Source of the DNA: Mactra quadrangularis
Taxonomy: Eukaryota; Mollusca; Bivalvia; Venerida; Mactridae
Assembly (NCBI GenBank): GCA_025267735.1
Contig: CM046304.1
Coordinates: 12,462,001 to 12,526,000, forward strand
Reading direction: 5' to 3'
Length of the DNA stretch: 64,000 nucleotides
Part shown: piece after piece, positions 1-13,000 of the stretch
How the letters are laid out: each line of letters begins with the position of its first letter
How positions within the stretch are numbered: position 1 is the first letter of the stretch
The notes under the pieces: generated by a model
The model's database searches: none
The model's input: the letters and a program-made list of their open reading frames with translations, nothing else
What the model was told of the DNA's origin: nothing
Position numbers and translations under genes: made by a program

Positions 1-865
1 GTAAAATAATAAGACTATCATTCTAAATGAAAAAGCAGCCAGTAATTTATACATGTATAAATTAAAACATACAAATGAAAATAAAAACAACTGAAATACA
101 AATATTATAGTATAATAATTATGACATAATGTTCTAAAGAATCATTAAATAAGTATATAAAAGGTTTATTTGATTAAAGATTTATTCTTTGATATTGCTT
201 TTCATATGTTAAAGAAATTTCATTTGTTCTCCTCAAAACAAAGTGTTTTTTATACAATTAAGCTCAACTTGGCTTTGTAACAAATACAACATAAATACTC
301 TTTCAAAGTTTTTAAATCCAGATTTAAAAAGAATAATATCTGTAATCAAATAAAGGACGTTTTAATCTCTTACTAATTTTCATCAATAACAATGTCATAT
401 AAAATCACGCAAATGCGAAATATTGTTATATTCCACTTTGGAAATCAGATTAATTTTTGGTTGGCCAACCACTGGTATTGATATTGATTCACAGACATGT
501 TTTTTTTACAAATTGCCTTAGTGCTGTGATCATTTGTATCATATGATCATACTTCATTTAATTTATAGACTCAATCTCTGTGTTTTAGATTACATTGCTT
601 TTAAAATAGTTAAATAGGCGTTGGTTAAAATTCCATCCCAAACCTACACTGTTGCTTCCTTAAGCAAGAACCTTTATCCTGCTAGCTCAGCACTAGGTAA
701 CCAGGAAGCATACTCTAAAGTGATTAATCTAAGTTGTACATGTAAGAGATGGTTTCATAATTAAGCTAAATTTAATTAGCATAAACTTAAAGTAGTAAAA
801 CAGATCTGATATTGAAGCTCATCATGAGGCCAACCCCTTATAAAACTATAATCAAATATACATAC
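1..865. other. Intronic sequence downstream of the last visible MBOAT exon
   Basis: A GT donor follows the exon ending at 866, so this stretch should be intron leading to a last exon outside the window. I see no coding exon here. Positions 595-710 resemble, in reverse orientation, a SINE-E copy near 7150-7260. Confidence 0.6.
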
Positions 866-3800
866 CAATCTTGCAGCTGTTGTAAAGAGGGCAGCAGTAA
901 GAAATGCTATATAATAGCCTGGATAGAAACCATGCCAGAATGCACTTATAACAAATACTAGCCATGTAGCTATTACAGGTGGACTTCTCTCGTATACTGT
1001 ATATCTTAACCATTGAGCTGTTATAATATTCCAGGAATCTATATTTACTTTTAAACTTGTGCTAACCTGTACAGAAGTAATAATAAACAATTCATATGAT
1101 CGCAAGCATTGCACTGAAAGCAAAGACTTAGATATGACATTTAGAAACATACGTAATTTTGCTTTATGAAATGTCCTCTACAATGGAACAGCTGGCCAAA
1201 CCCTCAATTTTTGATAAAATAAAATTTGATTAAAGTTTTATATAGTTTGATAATTCCGCAAAGAAGCCTTGACAAATCCATCATATTATGTTATCAGTAC
1301 ACTGGTAACAAAAAATGTAATGTGGAAACCACATTAAAGCCGGATTTAAAAACTTTAACGCAAAAATCACAAAGGGAAATAATCCATAATAAAGCCAGGT
1401 AGAGTTGTGGTTACTGTCCTATTCTGTTCATCACATAGTATGTTATAATTGTATGAAGTTTCATAAAGATCTGACAGTAAATGGCAGAGATATATGCTAA
1501 ATTGAAAACTTTAACACAACTGTTAATGACACCAGACGCCTGCCCGAGAGCCCATCAGCCCGCCGTGTTTTGTCAAACTATTAGCCAAATTTTTTCGTTG
1601 AAAAATCTGGCTGAAATTAGCTAACCTATCATTCATCAATATCACAATAAAAATATATGTACAGGTACATTCAAAACATTCTTCCTATTCAAACAAACAT
1701 TGATACGAATATTCAGATTACTGTGGTCTGAATAGAATTAAAACACATCAATTTCAGCATTGAAATAACCACACATTGTAATTTGACTATAAAATCAAAT
1801 GCTGAAACACTGAATTTGTTTGGGTTCCATTTCAAGTAATTCTATATGATTGGAAAGTTTTCTTTTGCTAAATTTTAATAGCATTTCACTTTAATAGCCA
1901 TTTCACTTTTATGCTGAAACAGAATAAACACAACACCACTATTTAGATGCTATTAAAAAACCTCAACCATGACCCCGATTTTCACTGTCTAGAATACAAT
2001 CCTCAAACATTTCTGATAAGAATGAATCCTTAAAATCATTCTATTACAGGGGCAAAGTAATAAGGAAAGCTAACTTTATTTTTCAACCATTTCTCCTTCC
2101 ACCCTGCCCTTTAGAAAAATATAATACCCTCTGGATATTAAATAAAGAATACATGGTAACTAAAATATCCCAGATGCTGAAAATTCCATATTTGATCAAT
2201 AGTATATTGATATGCCAAGGCTTTTTTCAGTACTTTGGGAAGGAGCCTGGGATGTTTCTTATATACAAATACAGAATATTTGGGGAAATTTTATTGCATT
2301 TTCATAGATAGGGGAACAAAAAATGCAACGTAAACTGCATGATTGTAAAGAAATTTCATGAAGGGAAGGCGCCTGTTAACAGCTCCTGTTATATAAGGGA
2401 AAAAAAGGTCTGTATGCATATATTTGCTAAAATTATATGTACACATAAAAAGTCTCACCTCCAAGGCATATATATTAACATTATTAAGTAAATCCCATTT
2501 AGCGTTTCCTTCTTTATCATAGCCATTAAAACCTAGGCCACAGGAATTATTTACTACTTCCCCTGGAAAATTATATATAAACATTTTATTAAAATATCTA
2601 GGCAAAGCTACAATCAGAACTATATTAATGATCAAAATGTTAATTATATTTTAAATGTAAATAAATCAAGGACTCATCAGTGTTCAAAATTAGCTTGTGG
2701 ACTATGGACCAAGTCCAAAAAAATCACCAGTATTTCCTTTATGTGGGACTGAATGTTAGGGGTGACTATTGGGGCAAAAAAAACTAGATATTATTGTGTA
2801 TATTTATTTATATTTCATGACATTGACATGGTACATGTATGGTGAGCAAAACGATGGTACAATATAAAGATAAATAAAGATTTATGTGTAAAATATTACT
2901 TAATATATATAAAAACAGTCTATAAAATTGCATGTACAGTAAGATGAGAATGGTTATAACAGGTATTTATTGTTGATAGGCTAATTTTAATTCAGAAATA
3001 TAAGAAGTATCATTGCACTTGATTGCATTGTTTAAGACATATTGATTACATCGAAATATAGGGATGGCACAAAAAGTATATTGTGACACCCTGTTTTTAT
3101 CAAGCTGTAACCATACATCATGCAGAATATTGGCCAAACTGCAGTTTAATTTAAGTTTTTATTTTATCATAGGCAAGTATTGTTTCAGTCTTTCCTTTTC
3201 AAGAAAAATATCCCAAACAGTCAATAGTCAGATAATACTATTGCCATATTTATCCACTTCAAAAAGTTCTATCAGCCGATTGCTATAGCAAGGTAAACCA
3301 GCATGATACAGTGGTAAGTCGATCTATCTATATGAATGTCCAGTGCTAATGAAATTTTGTAGTAAAGACTGGACTTGTGTTGTACATCACCTTCAAACCA
3401 CTCATGTCATGGGAGAAATTGGTCCAAACTATTCAAATTGACATAATTATAATAATCATACCTATTGCCTCGCCAAAAACACACCAAATGTACTTTTCAT
3501 CACTAATTGCCTATGGCTTAATTTGGTTGAATTTATAACAACCACAAACCACTATCAAATATAGTTCAGACTTTTTTCTGATCCCTCAGTTTTGACTCCA
3601 GGCATTTAAATATCAAAATGCTAAACAAAACAACTAAGTACAAATGAACTTAGTAAGTACAAATGAACTTACCTAATTTCCATGCAAAGTAATACATTGG
3701 TCTATGCATAGTCATACTACACAGTAGATATATCATCTTATAACCCCAGGAAGTATTGTTTAAAAAATCTTCATCTGTAGAAGACAATAAATATCATTAC

Positions 3801-6800
3801 AGTCATGAGTGATAATAGCCTACAACAGGTAGGGCTCTACACCGGTATATGATATATATTGAATACCGGTATGGTAGGTATGATAGATATATCGGATCAA
3901 ATGTTTCCATAACAAACAAATTATTGATCAAAGACTGTCATACAAATTAAGTCCACAGTGATTTTTTTACCTCTGCATCCTGAGTCCAGGACTCATTGAA
4001 TTTGCTGTGGATGCAAAGTCCTTGGTCAAGATACGCAGCCCTAATCACATACAAAGCCAATGTTAACACAGCTTTTCAGAGAGCCATCAATTGATGGGTT
4101 TAACAGCAAATAGCAATGCAATTGCATCAGCAAATATGATGATCATTTTTTGGCGGGAAAAGTTCGCTTGAAAGCAAGTCTTTGACATTCCAACATGTCC
4201 ACTATCAAGATATATGAACTATATTAAAGATAGACATTACCTTTCAGTCTTTGCCAAGGTGCAATCATTGGTTCACACATCATTAGAGCTCCAAGTATAG
4301 TTACAATTATAAATTTCTTCCCTAAAGCTCCCTGTATGTACACAATACCGTATTATACAACACTTATAAAGATGACAATCAGCAACATTGAAATATGTCA
4401 ACTCACAATATGAGCTGTGGTCAAGTGGTATGACCCATGCTTTGGGGTCATTAATTTCCGGATGCGAACCTCACCAGAGGCACTGCTAATTTCCTTGAGC
4501 AAGAAATTTACCAACAATTGTTCAACTCCACCCAGGCTTCAATGCGTACAATACAGTGACAGATCATCTGCCTGAAGGTGATTTCAATGATCAGAGGTTA
4601 TCCCACAAAATTTGTAAATATGAACATAGAAGCAGACTTTAAACCTCACAGCCACGTTTTAACCTCATTTTGTCTATATAACTATGCAATTCATTTCAGT
4701 CTTTTACTCAGTTTGGTCACTTGAAAATTGTATTTCATACCAAATTTTAACATTTTTTAAGTGTTTATAGGAAATTTGCTTTGAACTTGGATCTTTGAAA
4801 TGAATTATCTAAATAACTACCAGATGGAACTAACTAAAATTTTGTTAATAATCATAACTAGCCTTTTTCCTTTTTAAATCCGAAATATCTTATAAAACTG
4901 GATCCTAGTATACAATATTTCATAATTGTTAGAAAAGCGTATATTAAAAGATAAATGAAATATTTAAAGAAATGTTATTATTTAAGAAACAAAAAACATA
5001 CCACAGGAGAAGGTGGTGTCTGAAAGCATATAGAATATAATTTTAGAATACAAAATACAATGCATATCATCAATAATAATTTTCATTCAAAACTTGAAAA
5101 ATTTATCAAATAATTTTCAAGAGCATATCCACTGAAATCACTGTCTGTCCAGTAACTTAAAAAATGAGAGGTCCAATGGTTTACCAACATTTTACAATCC
5201 TAACCTAATAAAGAATCATTATCTGCTGTTGAATTGTTAACTTAATTATCAATTTAAGAATATAATTATTATTCTAAATCATTAAAATGGACAGTCTTGA
5301 TATAACATATCACTAAGGATTTTTTGGTCAGGTGAACATTTATTTGGCCCAGTAAAAATTCGATTTAGCTGGACTGATTGTCCAATGCTGATGAAATTTG
5401 TTGTGAACACAGTCACACCCACTCTTTAGCTTTAGAACTGGTTATTTCGTTATAAGGGTCATGTCCAGGTGACCTTTTAGAATTATTATATTCATGACGC
5501 AATCATTATGTTTAGTAACTTGTTAATAAAAATTACCAAGTCAAAATGCTTTAACATGTCTCATTTAGATGAAAGCTATGCATTGATTGGTTGACACAAA
5601 GGTCATCTCGACATGACCCTAGGAGCGAGATCCTTTACACCAGCGCTCTATAGGATTTGTTTACAGACATTGGTAGAGACATGAGTACCTACCTGTTTTT
5701 CATCATCAGAGGTCTTGTAGCATGAACCATCAATAAATTTAAGATAATCATGAAAGAAAGGTAAAGGTCCACACATGACACCATGGAAACAAAATATATA
5801 ACTGTAGAAGGTTAATACATCTGGTTTCTCTCTGAAAGTAGTTACAATAAGGGACTTTAATCAGTTATTTCCCCTTGTATACTCTTCAAATTGGTAGGTC
5901 CTATTAGTTGGGTTACTCGGATTTTACCCTTACTTTTCAATGTAAATTTGAAAAAAATAATCTTAAATAACTTTTTTTAGTAAATCATTTAATTTGTTTA
6001 AAATTCAAGCCAAGTATTTTTAGGGTAAAGAACTATCTAAATTTCATTCACTTCTGTTAATATCTTAATTAGCAAGAAAGATATTGGATTAAATATTTTG
6101 TTATCCTTACATAGGACTTCAATGATAAAATCCAAGGATTCCAGCTGTAAGGACCTACTTACCAATTGGATTACTTTAGATCTTATCGGGGAAAGATAAC
6201 TGACTAAAGTCCCTAATTCAAATGTGGAAAAAATGAAATCTTGCAGTTATTACTAATCTGGGAAAAGGAAATTTACCAAACCTAATGGGTCTAAATGCAT
6301 TCTGGAACCAGTCCGTATATACTCCAGAACAACTTCAAGAATTCCAAACAGGTTTTAAAATTAAATAGTACATGTAATGAAATATTTTCTAAGGTATTTC
6401 ATATTTACAAGACATGACTGAAAATTCAATCATTCACAGGTCTATATTACTTGACACTTGAATCACAAGTAACTGTGCCAGACTATTTTGAAATACAACT
6501 GAGTGTACAAGGTACAAAAGGATCTATTCAGTATTCAGATGCATTTAACAATAACTATAAATTCATGTTGCTAATACGAGGTATTATGAACAGACTTACT
6601 TGATAGCTTTACTCTTTTGATTAGAATTTAAATCTTTTTCCTGTCTATAAACACCATCATGTAAAGCATAGGCTACAGCTATAATCTTTTGTACACATAT
6701 CATCATAGGACTGTAAACAGTGAAATTAATCATTTTTATTACAAAAAAGTCAATTATTATAATAATTATAACGATCATTATTATCATCATCATTATCATC

Positions 6801-9718
6801 ATATAGATTATTATCATTATTATTATTATCATCATCATCATTATCATTATCTAGATTATTATCATCATCATCAACAACATCCTCGTCCTTGATGTCATCA
6901 TCATCATCATTATCATTATTATTATTGTTGTTGTTATTATTATTGTTATTGTTGTTGTTATTATTATTATTATTATATTCTATATTTGTATAGCACTCTT
7001 CTCATATTGAGTGTCCCTGACCCTCTCACAAAAATGTTTACATAAATCACAAAATAAATATGTAATAAAGCATAGTTTATGGTAGTTTATACAAATTTAT
7101 ACTTTATTTATAGCTCAATTGTGAAACAAGCTCTTACAACTTAAATTTATAACTTTCAAGCCCACTTCCTGGTTCCCATGTACTGAGCTAGTAAGATTAA
7201 GTTTCTTGCTCAATGAAACAACATGGTAGGTTTTGGATGGTATTCCAACTGACGCAAAGCTGGCTATCCAATGATTACCAGTCTAATATTGTCACCATTT
7301 GACCATGCTTGCTCCTTATCATTAATTGTGTATCCAAATTGACTGAGTGCTAGATGGCACATACAAATATCTTGGCTACAAATGACTGCCACGGTTCTGA
7401 AAAATCATACTGGCAATAACATAATAGAGTTTGACAGTGGGCATTATGAAGTGCACTAGTTAGCAGCCAGACATCTACATGTAAAAGTTGTAGAAAGTGA
7501 TATTAAACCAAAGAGAATACTTACCCAGTGATATCTAATGTATAACCACCATAGTCAAGCATCATTCTATATATATGACAGTATGACAAATAACCCATAC
7601 CAGCTACAAATACAGCTAATGGCATCCATGATTTACCATGAAATTGTAGAAATATATATCCCAATGTTGCATGTATAAACAGATGTATTATTTGACTGAA
7701 ATAAATTTTAAAAACATAACCATTTGGTAATTACAGTTTGATCTGTCTGTTCAATCAATGTCATATGTTGATGTAAATTCATAAATTAATAACAGACTAT
7801 ATCTGAAATTCAAATTCTTGGGTTTTCCCAGCAGAACAAACTTTCACCATTACAATGAAAAAATGTGTACAAAGAATGACAGGATTTAATTAATATTTTG
7901 TGCTTTTCAGCAATTATAAGTAAAAAAACTTACTACAGTCTGAGCACGGAATGAAAACCCATAAATTGAAGTTCCAAATAAGGTCTACTAAAAATTCATA
8001 CCAAAGGAATTAATGTAAGAAATTTATGTATGTGCTGATATTTTCATACATGTGCCTTTTCAGTTGGTAAATGAATACTTACTCTAAGTGTCTATGAATA
8101 ATTGCCAATTATATAAACTGCATATGATAAATGTTTTATTCCAACTGAGATCCACGTATGATATCAAGTAACTATATCATAATATATTCATACATATTTT
8201 TGATATTACATTGAGGTGATCTATACGGTGCTTTAAAATCAAAAGTGAGGATAAAATTCATTCTGAGAGCAGCTTTGATGACTATTGAAGTTCTGTTCAG
8301 GTTTCACTTCTTCATGGACAAGCAAGGAAAGTTAAAATTCTTAACTGTTGGAGAGCAATGACCATATAAATACACCTTGATTAGGGCTGCTGCGAGTATC
8401 TGAGTACTCGGATATTTGCGATCCCAACCAGAAAATTGAGTACGAATATTCGTCACGTCCGAAATTGTTGGATTGCGGTCTATTTTTGGAAATATTGAAA
8501 GAACATTGTCAGCTTAATTACCACTGAAAACGAGCCCCACTACTAATGAATATTTTTATTCAAAATTTTGTTTGTTACACATTTAAACAAAAATGTTATC
8601 ACTGAAAATGCCCAAAAATGCCGGTAATAGACATGTTTGGAATACATGGTTTCCATTTAGTAAATTTTAAACTTAAAGCTTCTGTAATTCTTCACTTATT
8701 TTTGTTATTACATAAATTCTGTATGTTTCTCCATTAACTAGTGATTCCTGGTTCAATTTGTAAATTGCTACACATGAATCGTGGTTCAGATCGGATTGCC
8801 ACTTGCTCAATGATCTACAGCCCTAATCTTGATCAATTTTTAAGTTTAATAAATGAACCAGAAACATGAAAATGGCATTTTGAAGTTCTTTTGAAAGAAA
8901 ACATTATTTTATTTATTTAACACTTGTAAGAATTTGCTTAGAAACAACAACATTTGAAGACAACAACAAATAATAAGAATTATTTACCTGCCAAAACAAA
9001 AGTATACTAGAGCAATGCCTAGAACTAGTTCTACAACATGGCGTTGTGTTGCACTAGTTTTACTTGGATCAAAATATTTACGAAATGGGAATCCCAAAGC
9101 AAGGGCTACAAGTTGACAAAACAAGAAATTAACCTGAAAAAAAACAACACATAAATAAATTTATTCGAAAAAGAACAACTATTGTAAATGTAATATTGCC
9201 CAACTTAAATGATTTTAAAAACTAGAAGCTAACTACAAAATTAGGCATGAGCATGAGAAGACAGAAAACCAAACAAAATAGATCTGGTACTCGAAACTCG
9301 TAACATCATCCAAACAAGAAAGAAAGAGCAGGACCAGAGGAACCAAGAGACTCTCCTTGCGAACTTGTACCAACTTGGTAACCAAGTCCAAGGTTTCACT
9401 TTACTCAAGGATGTCTTGAAGACATCATTCTTTCCATGAACATAGGACTGGAATCATCTTTCATCCATTACCGATAATCAATAACTGTCCAGATGCATAT
9501 GAATGCAATAAGACAGTTCTAAACTTCAACAATTTCATGTCCACTAATGCCTGGTCTAAAAACCGTCTATCCGAAAATTTTATCCGAAAACTAATCATTT
9601 TTTAGAGAACAAGCAGTGAAAATTTTACCTGATCAATCGACAGCCCAACCACGGATGATATCGGCGTCAATAGACGTGATCCATGGTAAAAATCCTCACT
9701 CGCACTCATCGGAGTCAT
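866..9718 (-). CDS. MBOAT2: MBOAT1/2-type lysophospholipid acyltransferase (3' end outside window)
   Basis: Predicted multi-pass ER enzyme that transfers acyl-CoA chains to lysophospholipids (Lands cycle). Ten coding exons read on the minus strand: 9629-9718, 8988-9133, 7525-7695, 6600-6710, 5693-5831, 5002-5019, 4241-4331, 3673-3774, 2459-2562 and 866-1066. All have GT/AG borders and join in one frame for 391 residues. The N-terminus (LTPISSVVGLSIDQ), GPMMI..QKI and ALHDGV blocks, and the last exon match vertebrate MBOAT1/2 as I remember them. The catalytic His is about residue 369 in SAFWHGFYPGYY; the conserved Asn is about 337 in DSWNIITAQWL. The ATG at 9718 gives the family-like N-terminus. 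Exon 6 is an 18-nt microexon (TPPSPV). The family is about 500 residues, so the last ~100 lie left of position 1. MBOAT1 versus MBOAT2 cannot be separated safely. Confidence 0.9.
1290..1575 (-). repeat. Dispersed repeat, partner of 12905-13165
   Basis: In MBOAT intron 9. Shares, in reverse complement, CCACATTA, GAAGTTTCATAAAGATCTGA and GGCAGAGATATATG with 12905-13165 in UBE2M intron 3. Family unknown. Confidence 0.55.
4411..4656 (+). mobile_element. tRNA-derived SINE, family D, copy in MBOAT intron
   Basis: Head GAGCTGTGGTCAAGTGGTAT and B box-like GGATGCGAACCTC, then TTCCTTGAGCAAGAAATTTA, GATCATCTGCCTGAAGGTGA and AGCAGACTTTAAACCTCAC. It shares the family order with 54450-54705. Confidence 0.6.
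6590..6975. repeat. Compound trinucleotide microsatellite (ATC/ATT)n
   Basis: From about 6750 to 6975, interrupted CAT/ATT/TCA then TTA/TTG repeats, in MBOAT intron 3. It makes spurious His/Tyr-rich or Met/Ile-rich frames. MBOAT exon 4 (6600-6710) lies beside it. Confidence 0.9.
7794..7986. mobile_element. TAGAC...GTCTA MITE, second copy
   Basis: In MBOAT intron 2. Begins AGACTATATCTGAAATTC and ends AAATAAGGTCTA. It carries the same TGGGTTTT, AACAAA and ATTTTGTGCTTTTCAGCAA motifs as the copy at 26723-26925. Confidence 0.5.
8382..8825. mobile_element. hAT-like MITE, TAGGGCTGC family, intact copy
   Basis: Inverted ends TAGGGCTGC and CAGCCCTA flank 444 bp in MBOAT intron 2. The 8-bp flanks ACCTTGAT (8374-8381) and ATCTTGAT (8826-8833) differ at one base, fitting an aged hAT duplication. 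It has the internal palindrome GAGTACTC and a single AATATTCGT, the empty version of the site hit in the copy at 13447-18230. Confidence 0.65.
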
Positions 9719-10034
9719 TGTAGAATCGAATTGAATCCTAGATGGATCGTTCGTCCTCGAAAAAAATAACGGAACGGAACGGTCTAATTCGCGGCCGGGA
9801 TTATTTAGTTTCGTATTAATTTTTATGTTGATTATTAACCTTTATTATAGAAATTTTACAAACTAAATATTTTTTATTTAACTTAAGAGTATATCTTTGG
9901 AAATAATAGTCATCTATTATAGTTCGCATTCACGCAATTTTATTATTATGGTGTCTCTGTATGAAAAGCGAAAGTGCGTTTAGTGAACAAGAGGAATAAT
10001 AAAACTTTCTAAGATATTTTAAATTTCATCAACA
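9719..10034. promoter_or_regulatory. Probable bidirectional promoter between MBOAT and UBE2M
   Basis: Only 316 bp separate the divergent start codons at 9718 (minus) and 10035 (plus). The MBOAT-proximal part (9760-9800) is locally GC-richer, with repeated GGAACGG-type boxes and GCGGCCGG. No clear TATA box is placed. Promoter function is inferred from the arrangement. Confidence 0.6.
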
Positions 10035-13000
10035 ATGATAAAACTATTTTCCTTAAAACAACAAAAGAAAGATGGTGTTGACGCAGACAAATCGGGTAGT
10101 CATAAAAAGTCATCGGCAGCCCAACTCAGAATACAAAAAGGTGCAATGATTTTCATAGAAATATGTCGCAATTTTTGCTTTTTGGTTGCCGTTTATTTCC
10201 TAGTAAGAAAGGTCTGATCTATAAATAGGCATTGACTCATTTATTAGATTGGGATTAAATATGTTGAATATCATAATTGTGCTTCTTATAGTCTGTTAAT
10301 TTTTTTGAAGTGTATTCTCTGGCGCCTATGCCATGGATTCTGATGGAATGGTGCCATCGACCTAGAGTCAACTACCTATGTTCAGTCACTACTAATGCGG
10401 GGTCACCCCATCTGAATTACAGAAAATTTGAATGGAAACCTTGTGATTTGTGTCTATTTTTAGGGTTATCTGTCGAACGCTCATGGAAAACCCCAAATCA
10501 TGATCATCTAAACGCTTGATTGGTTTTGCAGACGAAAGATGCGGAAAACTACTGCTGTTATTGCTAGAAATAGGTGTTTGGACAGCACTGTCTTATTCTC
10601 TTAAAATTAGTAAAATAATTTAAGAAATATCGTCATTTAATTAATAAATAACGGGTTTACAACAAAATTTTCACATATTTACTTCCATAAATTTGACTTA
10701 AAAACACAGTGATTGAGCACTGGTCCGATTTTCTCTAAATATGTCATGTTTTACTTATGATGCTCTGTGCCGATTTTATCCAACATCCAGGTTCTTTAGA
10801 CGCTTTTTTTTTAAACAGAAGTTGGCAAACATGAACCAAAACTTTATAAGCCACTTTATAACATTTTGACTTTCATCAGATGCTGCATTAAAGTTTTGGA
10901 TCAGACCCGTTACTAAACCTTACCAGAATAACACCCATTTGTTTAAACTCATTAATGTTGTTTTTTTTCATTTTAGGGATTGAAATAAAATCAACAAGCA
11001 AAAATTTGGGAGTCCAATTTTTTGTTAAATTCGAGACTTGAGTCCTGAAAGAGTAGAGTAGACAAAAAATTGGTCTAAATGTCATCAAGTGTGTTGTGCC
11101 CAAATAATTATTTAATGCAATGTATGTTGTATTTAATGTCTTAAACACTTCTTTATTACAGATATAAATGAATTAAATTTACCAAAAACTTGTCAAGTTG
11201 ATTTCCCAGATCCAGATGACCTTCTCAACTTTAAATTAGTTATAAGTCCAGATGAGGTATGTATGATTAATTTTTAGCTATCTTCTAATTGGTAAAATGT
11301 AAAACCATTAGTCAGAATTGCATGCAGGTTGTCTTTTGACTTGAAACTTCAAATGTATCTACAGAGTTACCATTGGAAATCATGTACAAAGCTGCATTTC
11401 TCTAGCACAAATTTTAATGCATTAAAGCCGTTTTATACTTAGGCATGCTTGATTTTAAGTTTTGTATGCAAATTCAAAGTCTACAAGCAATCATTGTCCT
11501 CTAGTATTTTCTAGCAATTCTAGTATTGCCCGAGACAACAACTTTTTTTAACCCGGGTCGATAGCGCAGTTGGTAGCGCGCCGGGATTTGGATACTCGTG
11601 CCCGAGGGGGTGCGGGTTCGAATCCCACCTGGGGAGGTTATACCCTTCCATGAAAATTTGACCATAATGTCGATTTTCCTCCATTGATTAGATAATATGG
11701 AGAAGTTTCCGGCCTTGTGGAAGGGTAGGTGAGTACTGGTTATAGACAATGGTCCAGGAAAACTAGGTTCGGTGCGCTGGACGCCGTGAAATGACCTAAA
11801 TTGTGTTGATACGGCGTTAACTCAAATAAATAAATAAAACAACTTTTTAGTTCGGGCAACCAAAAATTTCTTTTGGGCAACCAAAATTCTACTAACAAGA
11901 GATAGTGCTTGCTGCGAAATTGACCTATTCAGACTACCACTTTCAAATCCTGAATGATGTTCCATGTATTCCTTTGCTGTTTTTTTCAGGGTTTTTATCG
12001 TGGTGGAAGATTTATATTTAATTTTAAAGTAGGACAAGGATACCCACATGATGCACCTAAAGTTAAATGTGAAACAATGGTATATCATCCTAATATTGAT
12101 TTGGAAGGAAATGTTTGCCTTAATATATTACGGTAAGAAATCTTAGTAAATATAAACCAGGTTAGGGTTCAAAACTTTTATATTTTACCAGGGATCTTGA
12201 AGGAATCCCTAGACAGTTATTCAGAGATTCCTCCTTAGCAAAAAGCAGGCCTACTAGTGAAACCTTTAAAACCTTTAAAAACCTTTAATTTCAGAGCAAA
12301 CCTTTAAAACCTTTACATTTCCCCAGAAAACCTTTAAAACGCCAAAATAGCCTGTAATTCTCACTCAAAACCTTTATATTTGCTCTGACTGGTTGCCGTG
12401 CTAGCTTAAAGCAAGTAATGGATTTTGTTCTGCATCTTCCCTACACTGTAAAACAGGAGCTATGTATGATATAAATATGAAGAAAAAATAGGTATACACA
12501 TTAGATAAGGTATGTATTATATTGCATAATTCAAACAGTATAAAACATCAAAAAATGACTTTGGTATGACTGTGGGTTTAATAAAGAAATGAGAACTTCA
12601 ACGAAAATAGCCTTTATCTACTCTTTATTTTTTCATATTTTACACTAAAAGGCCTTTATTTTCATACATTGGAGCCTTTATAAAAACCTTTATTTTTGTT
12701 TTGGCCTGCTAGGAGGCCCGAAAAAGGATTCCTCCAATCAATGTTGGATAAATAAGTCATTGAAACTCAAATTCAAACAAGAAGAGAGCAATTTTCAGGG
12801 TTTCTGTCTTCCTGAAGTAATCTCCGGCTAAGAATCCCTGAGATTCCTTTCGAAATTTGGGATCCTCAGAATCCCTGGACACTGTGAGTATCAAACCCTG
12901 AAGGTACTCAAATATATGACGGGCAGTCGGGTGGGTGGGCGGTCGTCTGGTGTCGTTAACAATTGCGTTTAAGTTTTCAATTTAACATATATCTCTGCCA

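Noticed and set aside
6596..6892. His/Tyr-rich and Met/Ile-rich ORFs
   Set aside because: They arise from the trinucleotide microsatellite; only the C-terminal part of the minus frame is real, as MBOAT exon 4.
11551..11640. Functional tRNA gene
   Set aside because: A and B boxes are good, but there is no closing acceptor stem and the sequence runs into a body and tail shared with other copies; it is a SINE head.
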